Below are positions 22,856 to 33,762 of a stretch of DNA of 64,000 nt, one piece after another. The notes under the pieces were generated by a model. It was not told the DNA's origin. It searched no databases and worked only from the letters and a program-made list of their open reading frames with translations. The stretch is taken from positions 5,685,822 to 5,749,821 of the forward strand of contig CP099842.1 in assembly GCA_030062745.1 (NCBI GenBank). The letters run 5' to 3'. The number at the start of each line of letters is the position of its first letter. Positions within the stretch are counted from its first letter, which is position 1. The DNA is from Capitulum mitella. Taxonomy: Eukaryota > Arthropoda > Thecostraca > Pollicipedomorpha > Pollicipedidae. The position numbers were made by a program, and so were the translations under genes.

Positions 22856-25800
22856 CCGTTTCTGAGCGGTGACCCATTTTCCGCCTTGTAACAAAGTTCA
22901 CGTCATGATTCTAGAGTTCCCGTATCCGAAAGCCTTTATATTTTAATGTTTTTATCTCTAAATTTTAGAGATTTTCCTCCAGAAGTTCTTGGTTTACGAA
23001 GAGTGTCTAAGGCTACAAGATGCCTTCAGTTATAGTCCCCAGAGCCGGCACCGAGGGAATTGACAAAAATGTCTGGGGGCCCATTGACGCCTTAAGTTCG
23101 TCGATCGTGCCGTGTTGCCGTTGGGTGAATCATACCAGTAATGATAAACGATGCTTTCTTTCCTAGCCTTAAAATAGCTTACGCCTGAAGAAACTGCTCT
23201 TCCATCAGCCTTACATCAGCCAGTTCTTTGAGCTCCGTGCGTTTTCACGTCCGTTCATTGGTTAAAACCTAGTCTTTCCAGAAAATTCAAATCGCAAAAC
23301 GCCTCCTAATTTGTTATATACGCTAACATACTTGCGCCATCCCCTTTCATCATTTCCGTCCGTAGACAGTATGTAAGCAGGGCCAATTTTTACTCAGTAT
23401 CTATTTATCTATCTATCTATCGGCTCAATATATGCTGGACTCCGTGACGCTCGTGACGTAGTGGAGCGCAGGTGTAAGTGTAGTGCTAGTGGTCAGTGTC
23501 TAACGTCAAGAGTACAGGTGATGAAAGTGAGAATTCTGTGTGTCTGACGAATGAACGAAGAATTGACGAGGAGAGCTTGTAAAAAGAGAAATGCTGAAGA
23601 CGAGAAATATTGGCACAAACGAGGTCGCCAATAGTCAGACTATCACGCCAAGCAGAAAACTCTGCTACACGCCTCTCCCACGTATCAGACAACGTTAAAA
23701 GATTCGTCTTGCGTTCAGGATGGCATATTTTAAATGTTCTGCTAAATTACTTAAAAAAATCGTTTTTCGTTTGACGTAAGATGCCTTAAGTTACCTTAAT
23801 TAGATTACCTTAATATTAATCTAATCTAATCTAATAATAATAATAAATCTTAATTTTAGATTACTTTAAGTTAGCCGTTGTCAAAATGTTACCAAACCAA
23901 CTGCATAGGCCGCTCAATGTGATTTTGTTTGAACTTCTTGAAGTGCATAGAATATGCCTGACGTATGGCGGCCTTGTGCGTTCATTGAAATCGGTTCTAC
24001 GCATATAAAAATGATTCCCAAGTATTATCGGGTCTCATAAGCTCAGTTTTATCTCAGTCCCTTTCACAAGACAGAACCATGAAAGCACGTACCCACATTC
24101 AGAACTCTAAATTTGTCATAACGTCGTACTTGAAAACCTAGCACACTATTCTGTAACGTGCATTTTTATACCAGGTTCCTATTATGTACAGACGTTTGAC
24201 GTATGCTTTTTACGCCAAATTATGGCGGAACAATCCATTTTTACATCGTTTGATACCATTGCCCAATGATGATGAGGGCCTACGACGCTGGTCAACATAG
24301 GTGTCGATCCACAGAGTGGTCTTCGGACGGGACTGCGTCAGACAGACTATGCGTGTTTGCAAAGGGGACGAATATGGGGATTTTCACCACTGGTGGATGC
24401 ACGGGGATGGAGCCCGGTAGGAGAGGGAGGATGTCAGGCTCGGTTACCACAGGGTGTAATTGTGCTGGCGCTCCTTGCGTGTTGTTCGCAGTGGCCTCAC
24501 TCTGGCCGGGATGTGGCTAATTGTGCGACCGTCGAGTGAATAATGTCGTTCATCGAGTGAATAACTTTGTTCCGTTTTAGGTACCAGGACATCCTCAGGA
24601 CACTGAGTGTAACGAGTTACCAACCAAAATGGGGAAGTAGGGAGTGAAAGAGATTATGAACTGTGGTAAAGGTGCGCTTAAATCAGACCTAGTTTAAGGA
24701 ACCAGACTGGCCGGATATGTTATATGGCCAGTGGGCAAGAAATACATTTGAGTGAAAAATATGGCAACCTCATAACATTCCTTTTTTCAAATTCTATTTC
24801 CCACAGTCGTTAGTAAGCGTGTCTTCAACTTCATTGCACTTCAAGGCGAAGGCCGCGTGGGACCGTCTGCCTCGACCTTCACGTAGGCGCAGAAAGCGTA
24901 ATAGCTCAAGCCCGTTTCACAGGAATGTGTGCGCGTGCTTTTTTTTGTGTGTGTGATATTGTCGCCGACGTAAACCTCCGCAAATGGAAGGGTGCGTAAA
25001 TCAAGAAGCTGACTTCGGTGTCATGGGCATAACGGAATTGTGGAACATTTTTGGTTGTCAGTTTTGTATTCCTACGCACCCCATCCGCTCTGTATGCTGC
25101 TCAGAATTTTGGGCGCTCAGCAATGAACAATGCCTTATTTTAGTGTCTTAATTGATCCCCCGAGAGATTGCTGTACTGGTGGGCCGTCCGACCCATTTCC
25201 GCAAATAGAGGTGATGTGATTAGGCCGCTGTCCCCTGGGCCCGAGACAGGGGTACTGCACATCCCGTTCGGCAAGTGATGGCGGCAGCAAACGAAAGACA
25301 AAGTTCGGTTCCCGCTTTCTGTACGTAACGGATGGGCAGTTGCTTTTGGACAAAACTGAAACCTCCATTGATTTTGTTATTTTATGTGGCAGCGCCACCA
25401 AACTCGGCATGCGAATAATGCAAAACAACATGTATTACATGCCTTTAAGTAAAAAGTTTGCTAACACCGACACGGTTTGTGGCTCGTGCGCGCTCGCTGG
25501 AAGATCATTTTCCGTTGAACCTCTTCAGCAATCCAGACAAAATGATTCAGCTGCAGGTCAGAGGTCCTTACATCCGCAGCCGGCCTTATAGATTTCCTGC
25601 CTTGACAGCACCTCAGGAATTTTTAACTGGACGGAGGGGCGCCGTTTGTGTAAATAATTGAGAGGACCAAATACGGGCTCTAACCTTCCCCGACTATGGC
25701 TTTCTCAACGGATATAGGTTTCATACTCTATTTGGCCCAAAGTCGGTTTTTGTCCTCTATTCTTTATTTTTACTACGTTTTTTGTTATGCTTAGATAAGG

Positions 25801-27539
25801 TAGAAGTAGCTTCGGCTCATAATATCGAAAAAAGCGAACACAGATGAATTCATCCTATATTTTGGCCCCGGGCCTTCCTCAGGGATACACCTTTTTTCTC
25901 TGAAAAAGGGCAACGCATCGACATTAACACCTACAAAAATTAACCTGTCCGTGCAGGAAACATGCGTCCATCACAATGAAACACCACCATATAACGATTC
26001 CAAATTAATCCGACCGCGATAGCCAACGACTAAGGCATAAATACGATCAAGCATTATTTAAACTATCAACTAGGGTACAAATGCCTGGCGAGGAATATAT
26101 ATGTTTTTTTTTGCAACCAACGGCAGCATTTTATTTTCGTATCGTTTAACTGTCCAAATATTTTGGCGGATTTTGTTACCAAACTAGATAACTCGACCAA
26201 TTCATGTGTACGTGCAGCTGATCTGCGTAATCGGTTAAAAAAATCTCACCAAGAAATGCAAGCTTTCGTTACACACAGTGTCTATGCTTCACCTACCTCG
26301 GACTACAAAGGACCCCCGACCAGGGGACGACCGCACTAGCACACAGTACGGAATGATGGGCCACTACTGAGGTGTTGTTTTACAGTGCGTCCCCCAGCCG
26401 AAAAGGGCATTGCCGTGAAAGTCAGCAATAGAGATCGATGAAGTAGCCTCTTGCCATATTTTTTGCGCCCTTTTTTAGATCATCTCAACGTGAAGTTGTC
26501 AATTTTATGCACGAGCAAAGACCAATACAATAACTAATGTGATCACCAATACAATCACATTAACCGTACGTAAAGCCCAACACCCTGTGACTCTTGGGTT
26601 TTACAAGAGTTTGACTTTTTGTTTAGAGCTGGGAAGAATACATCGATAAATATACATTTCCAAATTTGGAGGCGTTATGTGTCATCCCGTCCAAAGGATG
26701 TCAATGTTTTCCGTCAGTTGCTGTCGTGTTAACCTGCGCCCAACCCGTACCCTAACGTGGGCGGATGGAGCCGAGGGGTCATTTCGACACCCCCTCTGTC
26801 TCACGAAGGGAACGTTTAAGAAAACTGGGAGTTATATCAGCGGAAAGCTCGTCATCGATGCGTTGGAAGGCGATGCAAAAATGTTCGGAAAATTTTAATC
26901 AAAATTGCGACTTGTATGGCCTACATATGTAACAAATTGGAATTTTTAAGAACAGCTCCAGTTTCGCTTCTAAGACGTCTAGAGCAACTCTGAGCGTGCC
27001 AATGGAAAGCTCATCGAATACATATTACGGTTAAATGTCATTTACAGTATGCATTTAATCACATATTGCATCAGGTGACCTGATATATCATTCTTCACTT
27101 CGCTATATTTGCGAGGTTTTTGAACGTCGCCTGCGAGCTGTTTTCCATGTATGCTTCCAGAACGGTAGAAATGGCCTCTACCACATTTTTTGGTACTGAC
27201 AGACTAAAATGCCAATTACCCGACGCGATCTCACCTGACCCTGTGAACGACCTTACACTGAGCCGCTTCCTTTGCTTTATGAGGTGCTCTGACGTCATAA
27301 CGCAGAAAGCAAAGACGAGGATCAATAATGGTGCAAAACAAAACGGCAAGAAGTATTTTTGGACTGGAGCTCTCTTGGTTCTACGGCCATGATCAATAGA
27401 GTGTTATATAAGATCCATCATATGACCTAACCTAACGTATGATCATGACCTGATCTCAGGCTCGCCTGAGTTTCAACTTCGCATACCTAGGTCTGCCATT
27501 AAATCATGAAGTAAACCGGCGAGATAAAGATGAATATCT
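22856..27539. other. Long intergenic stretch without recognisable genes
   Basis: I recognise no gene in this 4.7 kb. CTAT microsatellite at 23397-23421. TAATCTAA/AATAAT simple repeat at 23795-23850. The 84-codon frame at 24266-24520 and the frames at 25340-25660 match nothing known. The AT-rich remainder has scattered TGACCT and AGGTCA words but no definable element ends. Confidence 0.35.
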
Positions 27540-28050
27540 GGTTATGAACACAGCTTCTACCACGTCGACCTCGCATGGCTGCAGGTAACCTAAGGTCATT
27601 TCACAGCTTGGAAGCGTCTTGGTGCAATTTTTGTTACTTCACTGTCATCAAAACGAGGTTTGAGATCCTTTTTGCTAGTTTACCCTAAATGTCACCTGAG
27701 CTTCATAACCCTTTATATGGGTCAGCACCATTTGTCGTGTTTAGTGACTTTCTTGGCCAAGAAATGCATTTCAGGTATCAGGAATGCATTCGGCTTCTAT
27801 TACGGTGAGTTCGCATGACCCCAGGTGACCTAAGGTCATTCACAGCTTGGAAGCGTCTTGAAGCAATTTTTGACTGCAAAATCGACCTCAATGCCTATTT
27901 TTGCCCCGGAATAATTAAAACTGGGTTTTAGACACCTTTTTGCTAGTTCGCCCCAAATGTCAGCTGACCTGATTTCATGACATTTCATGTGGGTCAGCAC
28001 CATTCGCCGTATTAAGTAACTTTTTTTGCCCAGGAATGCATTTTAGGAGC
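27540..28050 (+). repeat. Tandem duplication, two ~250-bp units
   Basis: Two diverged units, starting at about 27545 and 27795, share GCTTCTA, GTAACCTAAGGTCATT-CACAGCTTGGAAGCG-like words, TTTTTGCTAGTT and GGGTCAGCACCATT, and end in AGGAATGCATT. Both contain AAGGTCA-type hexamers. No coding potential. Confidence 0.7.
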
Positions 28051-28447
28051 CAAAAAGCCTAAAAAAACGGTTCAAACCCGTAAGAAACAGGAAAATAGGC
28101 AAAAATTGACCTGACCTCAGGTTATAAGCCCGAACTTGACAACAAATTTGAGATAGCACAATTCTAGAGAACGTCCTCGATAACTCTTCTAGAAAGCGTT
28201 AGGTCGATCGATCGAACGATGGGCCGGTTAGGTTTGTAGGAGACATTTTTTTAGTCGGAGGTTGGCCTCCTTTATGTGATTTAAGTCAATGACCTGACAG
28301 TGACCTAGGTCAGTGACGAGGAGTCCAAGAAAAGGTACTGAAAGCATTAACCCGTCTCTACTGGGGGGGGCAGTTGACTGCCCCCCCCCCCCTGAGGTTT
28401 TTCTGGGATTGCGAGAGAACCAACAAACACAGAGTCACGAAACTTTG

Positions 28448-30053
28448 GCCGTTTTCACGATGGTTAATTTCGGAAAGTACCGCCCGTAAATTCCTCAGGG
28501 ACCTAATTGAAAACGCATGGAAAGTTCGCTAAACTCGAGATAAATACGTGTAAAGTTCTCGGAATCATCAAAATATTGGACAGATTTAACACTAGAGGAC
28601 AGCTGCTTGCTGCGACGTCCATATTCCACATTCGAAGTTCGCGGGTACCAAATGTTTGGTCCCACTCGCCGCGTTGGACCAAATCCGATCTGGCAGCTTG
28701 CTCCCAATGGAATGCGGCTGGGACCAACCGCAAGGACTATATAAAATACTGTACCAGCCAATCAGCGCTCCGGTTATAAAGCCGCTGATCGTTCGTTGGG
28801 TTCACCTTAGAGCCTGTTAGCATTCTTGTCGCCGCCGAATTTCGACCAATCAGAGCTTAGATTGATAAGGATTCTGGAACCCTGATTGGTCAACAGCCAT
28901 GTGCTTTGGGCTTCTGTGCTTTGAGTTAGAGTCAGCTCCAGTTTTTGCATTCTGGCTTCGTGAAGAAGTTCATAGAAGATAGTGGGAGATATGGCTGGTA
29001 AGCATTGGTATGGAATGTTTTATTTTGTGCAAGTAGCTTGATTTTGTCCGCCGCTGACACTGCTTAATATCAGATTGATATAGTAGCTCATAATTGCTTG
29101 TGTTCTAGTCGTATATATTCGATTAATTTACGGCCCCGAATATACCAGGAGACGTATTGTTACATAAATCAGTTGCAGATCAGAGGTACATGGAATTCAT
29201 GTTTATCTCACATATACCAATATCCAGGGGTAATGGGACCCAGGCGAGGGGAAGGCAGCTGCCCTCCCCCCCAACTGTGGACAAGGTTAAGCAAAAGCCC
29301 TATGGTGGTGCATTGAAAAAATGAGATAAAAGGCATGCTTGCCCCGTCCTCCCCCCGTCTCCACACAGGTTTCACTGCTACTGCCAATACAGTTATGTAT
29401 ATTGTTCGATGCAAAACAAAATGTTTCATATATACCAAAATATATCATACACCATGTCCAAAAACCAGAAGTATGTCAAAGCTATTCTTGAAGATGCTAA
29501 ATGCGTTCTCATCTTTCGGTCTTCTGCATTGGCATACTCACATAAAGCAAGGGGTCAAGAGTACGGATAGGTCGAATGTCTTGAACATTTTCATGTTGTG
29601 ATGTGAATGGGACTGAATTTTACAATTATTTACATCTCATTTCGAAGCGTTCTGCACACACTGCATCATGATTTGCGAATCAGATTTCGCGAAACGGTTG
29701 CCTGGATTCACCCTCGATCTTTCCTTCGGTTTTCATGTCGCCCACCTTGCACACGTCGCTAGAATCTCTTGCGCTATCACTGTTTTACACTTGCAGTTGC
29801 CAGTTTACAAACGTCTAGTAGGATACCAAATATGGTTTCGTGCAACAGACGAATATAGCTCCGACATCCACATGCAAGTGCTTTATTGGGCCTAAAACTT
29901 AATTTCTGTAATGTTAAGTTGTAACATGTAATATTTGTCGAGTAATCCATAAAAGGCTACCATTAAACTAAAAAATAGTCTACTTTTGCTCCCTGTGGAA
30001 TTTTGGTAGCTTTCGAAGAGTACCAACGCAAAATAAGCCATCGTGAAAACGGC
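28448..30053. mobile_element. 1.6-kb inverted-repeat element nested in family A copy c
   Basis: The left tip GCCGTTTTCACGATGG matches the right tip exactly on the other strand, and similarity continues less perfectly (GTTAATTT versus CTTATTTT, then GGTAC). Comparison with the uninterrupted copy at 39614 shows the insertion point in ACTTTGTGTACC, with TTTG repeated at both junctions as a target duplication. The interior holds promoter-like sequence and a short ATG exon-like segment (see 28737-28997), but no frame over 100 codons and no recognisable transposase. It is a non-autonomous DNA transposon. I cannot assign its superfamily. Confidence 0.7.
28737..28997 (+). promoter_or_regulatory. Promoter-like segment with possible first exon
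   Basis: Two TATA-like boxes (TATATAAAA near 28738 and TTATAAA at 28774-28780) and CCAAT boxes in both orientations (28758, 28846, and ATTGG at 28885) are packed in 150 bp. They are followed at 28991 by GAGATATGGCTGGTAAGC, which reads as a start codon, one more codon and a consensus splice donor. No downstream acceptor or coding exon can be recognised within the element. It could be a captured host promoter and first exon, the relic of the element's own gene, or chance. Confidence 0.3.
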
Positions 30054-31187
30054 TTTTGTGTACCTTTTGCTCCATCAATTTTACGTCTCGTGTCAGAATT
30101 TTGACCTCAGGTCACGCCAGGTTCCTGACCTAGGTCAGGTCAAACAGACCTATGTCAAAAAAAGTTTAGCGCCCTCTAACTTTTTCGCAAAACAAGATAT
30201 CTCAATAATACTTTCAGGGATTAGTGATCGTGGTAGATGCAACAAATCTGCTATATCAGATTTTTCGGAATTTTCCGGGTCACTGACCTTAGGTCAAGCC
30301 CATTTTTAAGACATATCGCCGTTTTTTCGGAAACTGACGGAATATTCCATAACATTTTTAGTGTGGAGTGAAGCAGACATCTGATTAACGTCATTAGGCA
30401 AAGTATCAGTGACTTCCAGCCATTGACCTGAGGTCAGGTCACGAATAACTGAAGTGGGCCAAAATGTACCACCGTCAAAATCGACGATGAATTTCTCAGA
30501 ATGGGTAGAAAATGGCAGAAATAGCTTGCACGTACGTAATTAATACCAGGAACCTCAAAAAAATTGAAAAAGTAGCATATTTTGGAAATAAACAGGCTCT
30601 CGCGAATAAAGCTCCGCCAACTTTGCAGATTAGCAACTAATCACTTTTTCCAAAATTGAAGCATGAGAAACTATCTTAAGAACCACAAAGATCAACAAAA
30701 TTGACATGGATCGTCTTTTTTTGCGAAAATAAAGGAACGCTAAAATTAGTTCCCGTCAATTTTGTACCGCATACGGCAGCGGCGCACACTGACTGCTGAC
30801 GGGAGAATTACGGTGTCTTTAACTTAACGTTTCGGCGTATATATTGAACAAATCTGGGGAAATTAGACGTGTATCGGCATCCGCGGACATTTACTTGTGC
30901 GCTGGTGCCTTTACTTAAGCGTTATTAGTCACAGCCCTTGAGATTCAGGCCATTTCTCGGTCTCGTGCAGTCGGCTATAAGAAAACATATATAGGGCGTA
31001 AATTGGCTTACATATTATCTAAAACTAAAAATGAGACCAGTTTCGAGCTCTACTCGTCACAGACTTTCCAACGGTATGCTCATTTCTATCGTGCGACCAA
31101 CCGTTCGTGAGTTAGAGGGGGGCAGTCAACTGCCCTCCCCCCCAGTCGCCGATGTTCGGGACGGACCGACGGTTGTGCGCGGGTTAA

Positions 31188-31859
31188 CGCACTTCGCGCG
31201 CGTTTGTTTTGCTATCACCAAATGTCCTGGGGCTTCAAAATGCTCCCCTTGGGCACGGGTTAACATCGTGTCATTTTCGTGTCGCATGTCCTCCAGTGGT
31301 GCCCCGTCGCGTAAGTCTCGCCGGACGTCGTGATAGTGTCGTTGTGGTTACACTAATGTGTGGAGTACCGAACGAAGTTCGCATCGTTCGAGATTACGTT
31401 TGAATTGACACACTACATTGGTGCACCTTAGTGGGTTAGCTTTTTAGGGTTATTTCCCATTAAAAACCCAGAAATATTTCTGATGCGATATAAATGATAA
31501 CGTACATTTTGTGGTCGTCCTTGCCCATTACGTATCGAGAGATGATCTGGTGGATGTTCCAGAGACAGGGCATCTAGAGCGTGTGGAAAACACAGTTGAA
31601 CAGCGGTCTGCTCTGGCCTAAAATTTACAAAAGAGCTAAGGGTTGGAAATCCAATTCCTTCTCTTGACACTATTGTCGATGGGCAAGGACACGGATTTAG
31701 GACGACTAAGTACCATAAAAAGATTAGCAACAGACGATGCTTGAGCGCTGACAGTGAACATTTTGCACACTGTAAGATGCATCATGATCGAAGACATTGA
31801 CCCCATGACCAGCATGCAAATAAACGCGTGTGGAACGTTACGTGCATTTTCTAGCAATC
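31188..31859. other. Intergenic DNA
   Basis: No gene is recognised. Overlapping short frames only. Confidence 0.4.
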
Positions 31860-32340
31860 TTTTTTTGCGGTCGTTCTTTTCCTTATTATTGCCTATTTCC
31901 CTTGTTCAAACGGGCAGAAAATAATGGTGGAAATCAGCTTTGGAGGGGTCACGACACACATTTGGGTAAGGGGGAATGGCCTCTCCAAAAGAACGCAAAT
32001 CGACACACCTGATGGGACGCAATAGAGGAACATTGGGTGGGTTATCTTCCTGGCATCCAACAGACGTGCTTCCCTTCTCCAACAAGCGTAGCGTACCTCG
32101 TGCCTAGCATGAGGCACGACCAAGTGCTAAGGCAGCCGCGTGCGACCAGGGGATATACCTACCACTGACGTCATGTTGATGTACCAACAACAGTGTACTC
32201 ACCCCTGACACTTATTACAACTGCAGGCGCAGTCTGAACTGGCCGAACTAGAACACGTGAAGGATTGCGCCAGTACTCTCTGCGAGATGGCTGGCCACGC
32301 CTTGGGAATTCCCCAATGTCTTAGGTCATCATGCATCCAA
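31860..32340 (+). repeat. Dispersed repeat (family D), copy 1
   Basis: Contains TTCTTTTCCTTATTATTGCC, CGGGCAGAAAATAATGG, ACGCAAATCGACAC, CTGATGGGACGCAA and TGACGTCATGTTGAT blocks. These recur at 32462-32740 and partly at 37490-37690 and 59925-60105. Copies are 10-25 percent diverged by eye. No domain is encoded and no terminal repeats are defined. Confidence 0.65.
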
Positions 32341-32461
32341 GCATCATGTTAACACTGACAAACGTAGACTTTTGGTACTTAAGTCATCATGAACCGAGAC
32401 AAGGACCTCACGATGAACGAACAAATAACCACACGTGGAGCTGTACGTGGAATTCTCGGCC

Positions 32462-32740
32462 TGCATTCTTTTCATTGATGCCGTTCTTTTCATTACTATT
32501 GCTTATTTCACTTGCTAAAACTGGCAGAAAATAATGGGGCAGTCAGCTTTGGAGAGGTAACGATTCACACTGGGAGGGGCGGGGTGGGCATGGCCACTCC
32601 AAAACACTGCAAATTGACATTCCTGATGGGACGCAACAGAGGAGCGTTGAGACATGTTTCCCTTTTCCAACAAGCGTTTTGTGTTTCGGGCTTAGCAAAC
32701 GGCAGCCAAGTGCGACCAGGGTATATACACAGTGTTATGA
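32462..32740 (+). repeat. Dispersed repeat (family D), copy 2
   Basis: The left half of family D, in direct orientation 0.6 kb after copy 1. It shares TTCTTTTCATTACTATTGC, GGCAGAAAATAATGG, CTGATGGGACGCAACAGAGG and CAACAAGCGT. The 190-codon frame across it is not conserved in copy 1. Confidence 0.65.
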
Positions 32741-33762
32741 CATTTTTATATCGTTTAAAAACCATCAACGATAACGTTCATGTATTTTACAAAGTCATAA
32801 ATCGTCGTTTCGTTATCAACCAAATGTTTCTTATGCGAACTTTTCTTCTTTTTTCGACCTACTTAAAAACGGACAATTTGACTTCACGTACACGCCTTGC
32901 AAAGTGTTTTACAAATATGTCTCTCCTTCGCTTTGACAATTATTTGCATAGAACTATGAAATATGAGACGATTTCATGCGTCACACTCACCATCAGAGGT
33001 GCAGCCAAGAAGAAGCCATGGAGCCCTACCCCCCAGCCCCACCCGCACCAGGCCGGAGGGTACTTGTCACGGCGAGCCGGATAGGACGATAAGAACGTCT
33101 GAGGAGGGCCTGGAGGGACCCATTCCGACAAAGGAATTTTGATTGAGAGGGGCCTGGGATCTTCTCAGGGAGGGCCCTCGCAGGGAAAGTCTATGCGGGG
33201 AGGGCCCTGAGGCTTAGACTGTCTCCCAAAGTGCCCTTGATGCTGAAAACATGCAGGAAACAGCCCTATAATGCCCAAGGGACCGCAAAAACGAGGGGCA
33301 GCCAGGTGCCACGCTTAAGGAGGCAGAGCATCACAGATTTTCTGGGGGCGACTTTCACGGGGCCCTTCGAGAGGCTCGCTTTAAAGGGGGCCGTCGTTAG
33401 AAAACCGGGAGAGGCCCCTGAATGCATTTTTGGCTAAAAGGGTCCCGAAGCCTGGGGTCCAAGGGGCCCTACCTTATGAGCCGAAGGAGCCGGGGCCTCC
33501 TTGACCCGGGATGGGCTCCATATACAAGGACCATTCAGCAGAAAGAGAGTCCTAAAGCAAGGTCCCCAAGGGGCCCATTTCAAAGGCGGCTCATCCTGCG
33601 GAGCTGGGGTCCATTCCAGGCCTCCCGCCGGCAGAGAGAGATGGATACAAAGGTCAATGATGAGGTGATGGTTTCATTGAGGCCCGATAGGAGCCCCGAG
33701 GAGGTCCTCTCAGACCCCTCGCGGCTCCTATCGGGCCTCATTGGGGCCCTCTCAGTCATATC
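32741..33762 (+). repeat. GGGCCC-rich repeat leading into the LINE
   Basis: From about 33000 the sequence switches from AT-rich to irregular GGAGGGCCCTNG-rich words like those at 19.7 kb. A perfect hairpin with 18-bp arms (33678-33695 and 33723-33740; TGAGGCCCGATAGGAGCC and its complement) lies just before the first recognisable LINE codons. The AT-rich part before 33000 holds nothing I can name. Confidence 0.5.

Larger units (their letters stand above)
28347..31187 (+). mobile_element. piggyBac-type non-autonomous element (family A), copy c, split
   Basis: It starts TTAACCCGTCTCTACTG and ends GCGCGGGTTAA, with TTAA on both sides. The first 97 bp include a perfect G8-CAGT-TG-ACTG-C12 hairpin at about 28363-28392. 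The element is then interrupted by a 1.6-kb insertion (28448-30053) and resumes at CTTTTGTGTACC. It carries TGACCTAGGTCA (30126-30137) and TGACCTGAGGTCA (30424-30436). The conserved small frame is open at 30043-30309 (88 codons, because its start now lies in the inserted DNA). Removing the insertion gives an element of about 1.23 kb. Confidence 0.75.

Noticed and set aside
32512-33084. 190-codon + frame
   Set aside because: It covers a family D repeat and then a GGGCCC-rich repeat. The homologous family D copy does not keep the frame.
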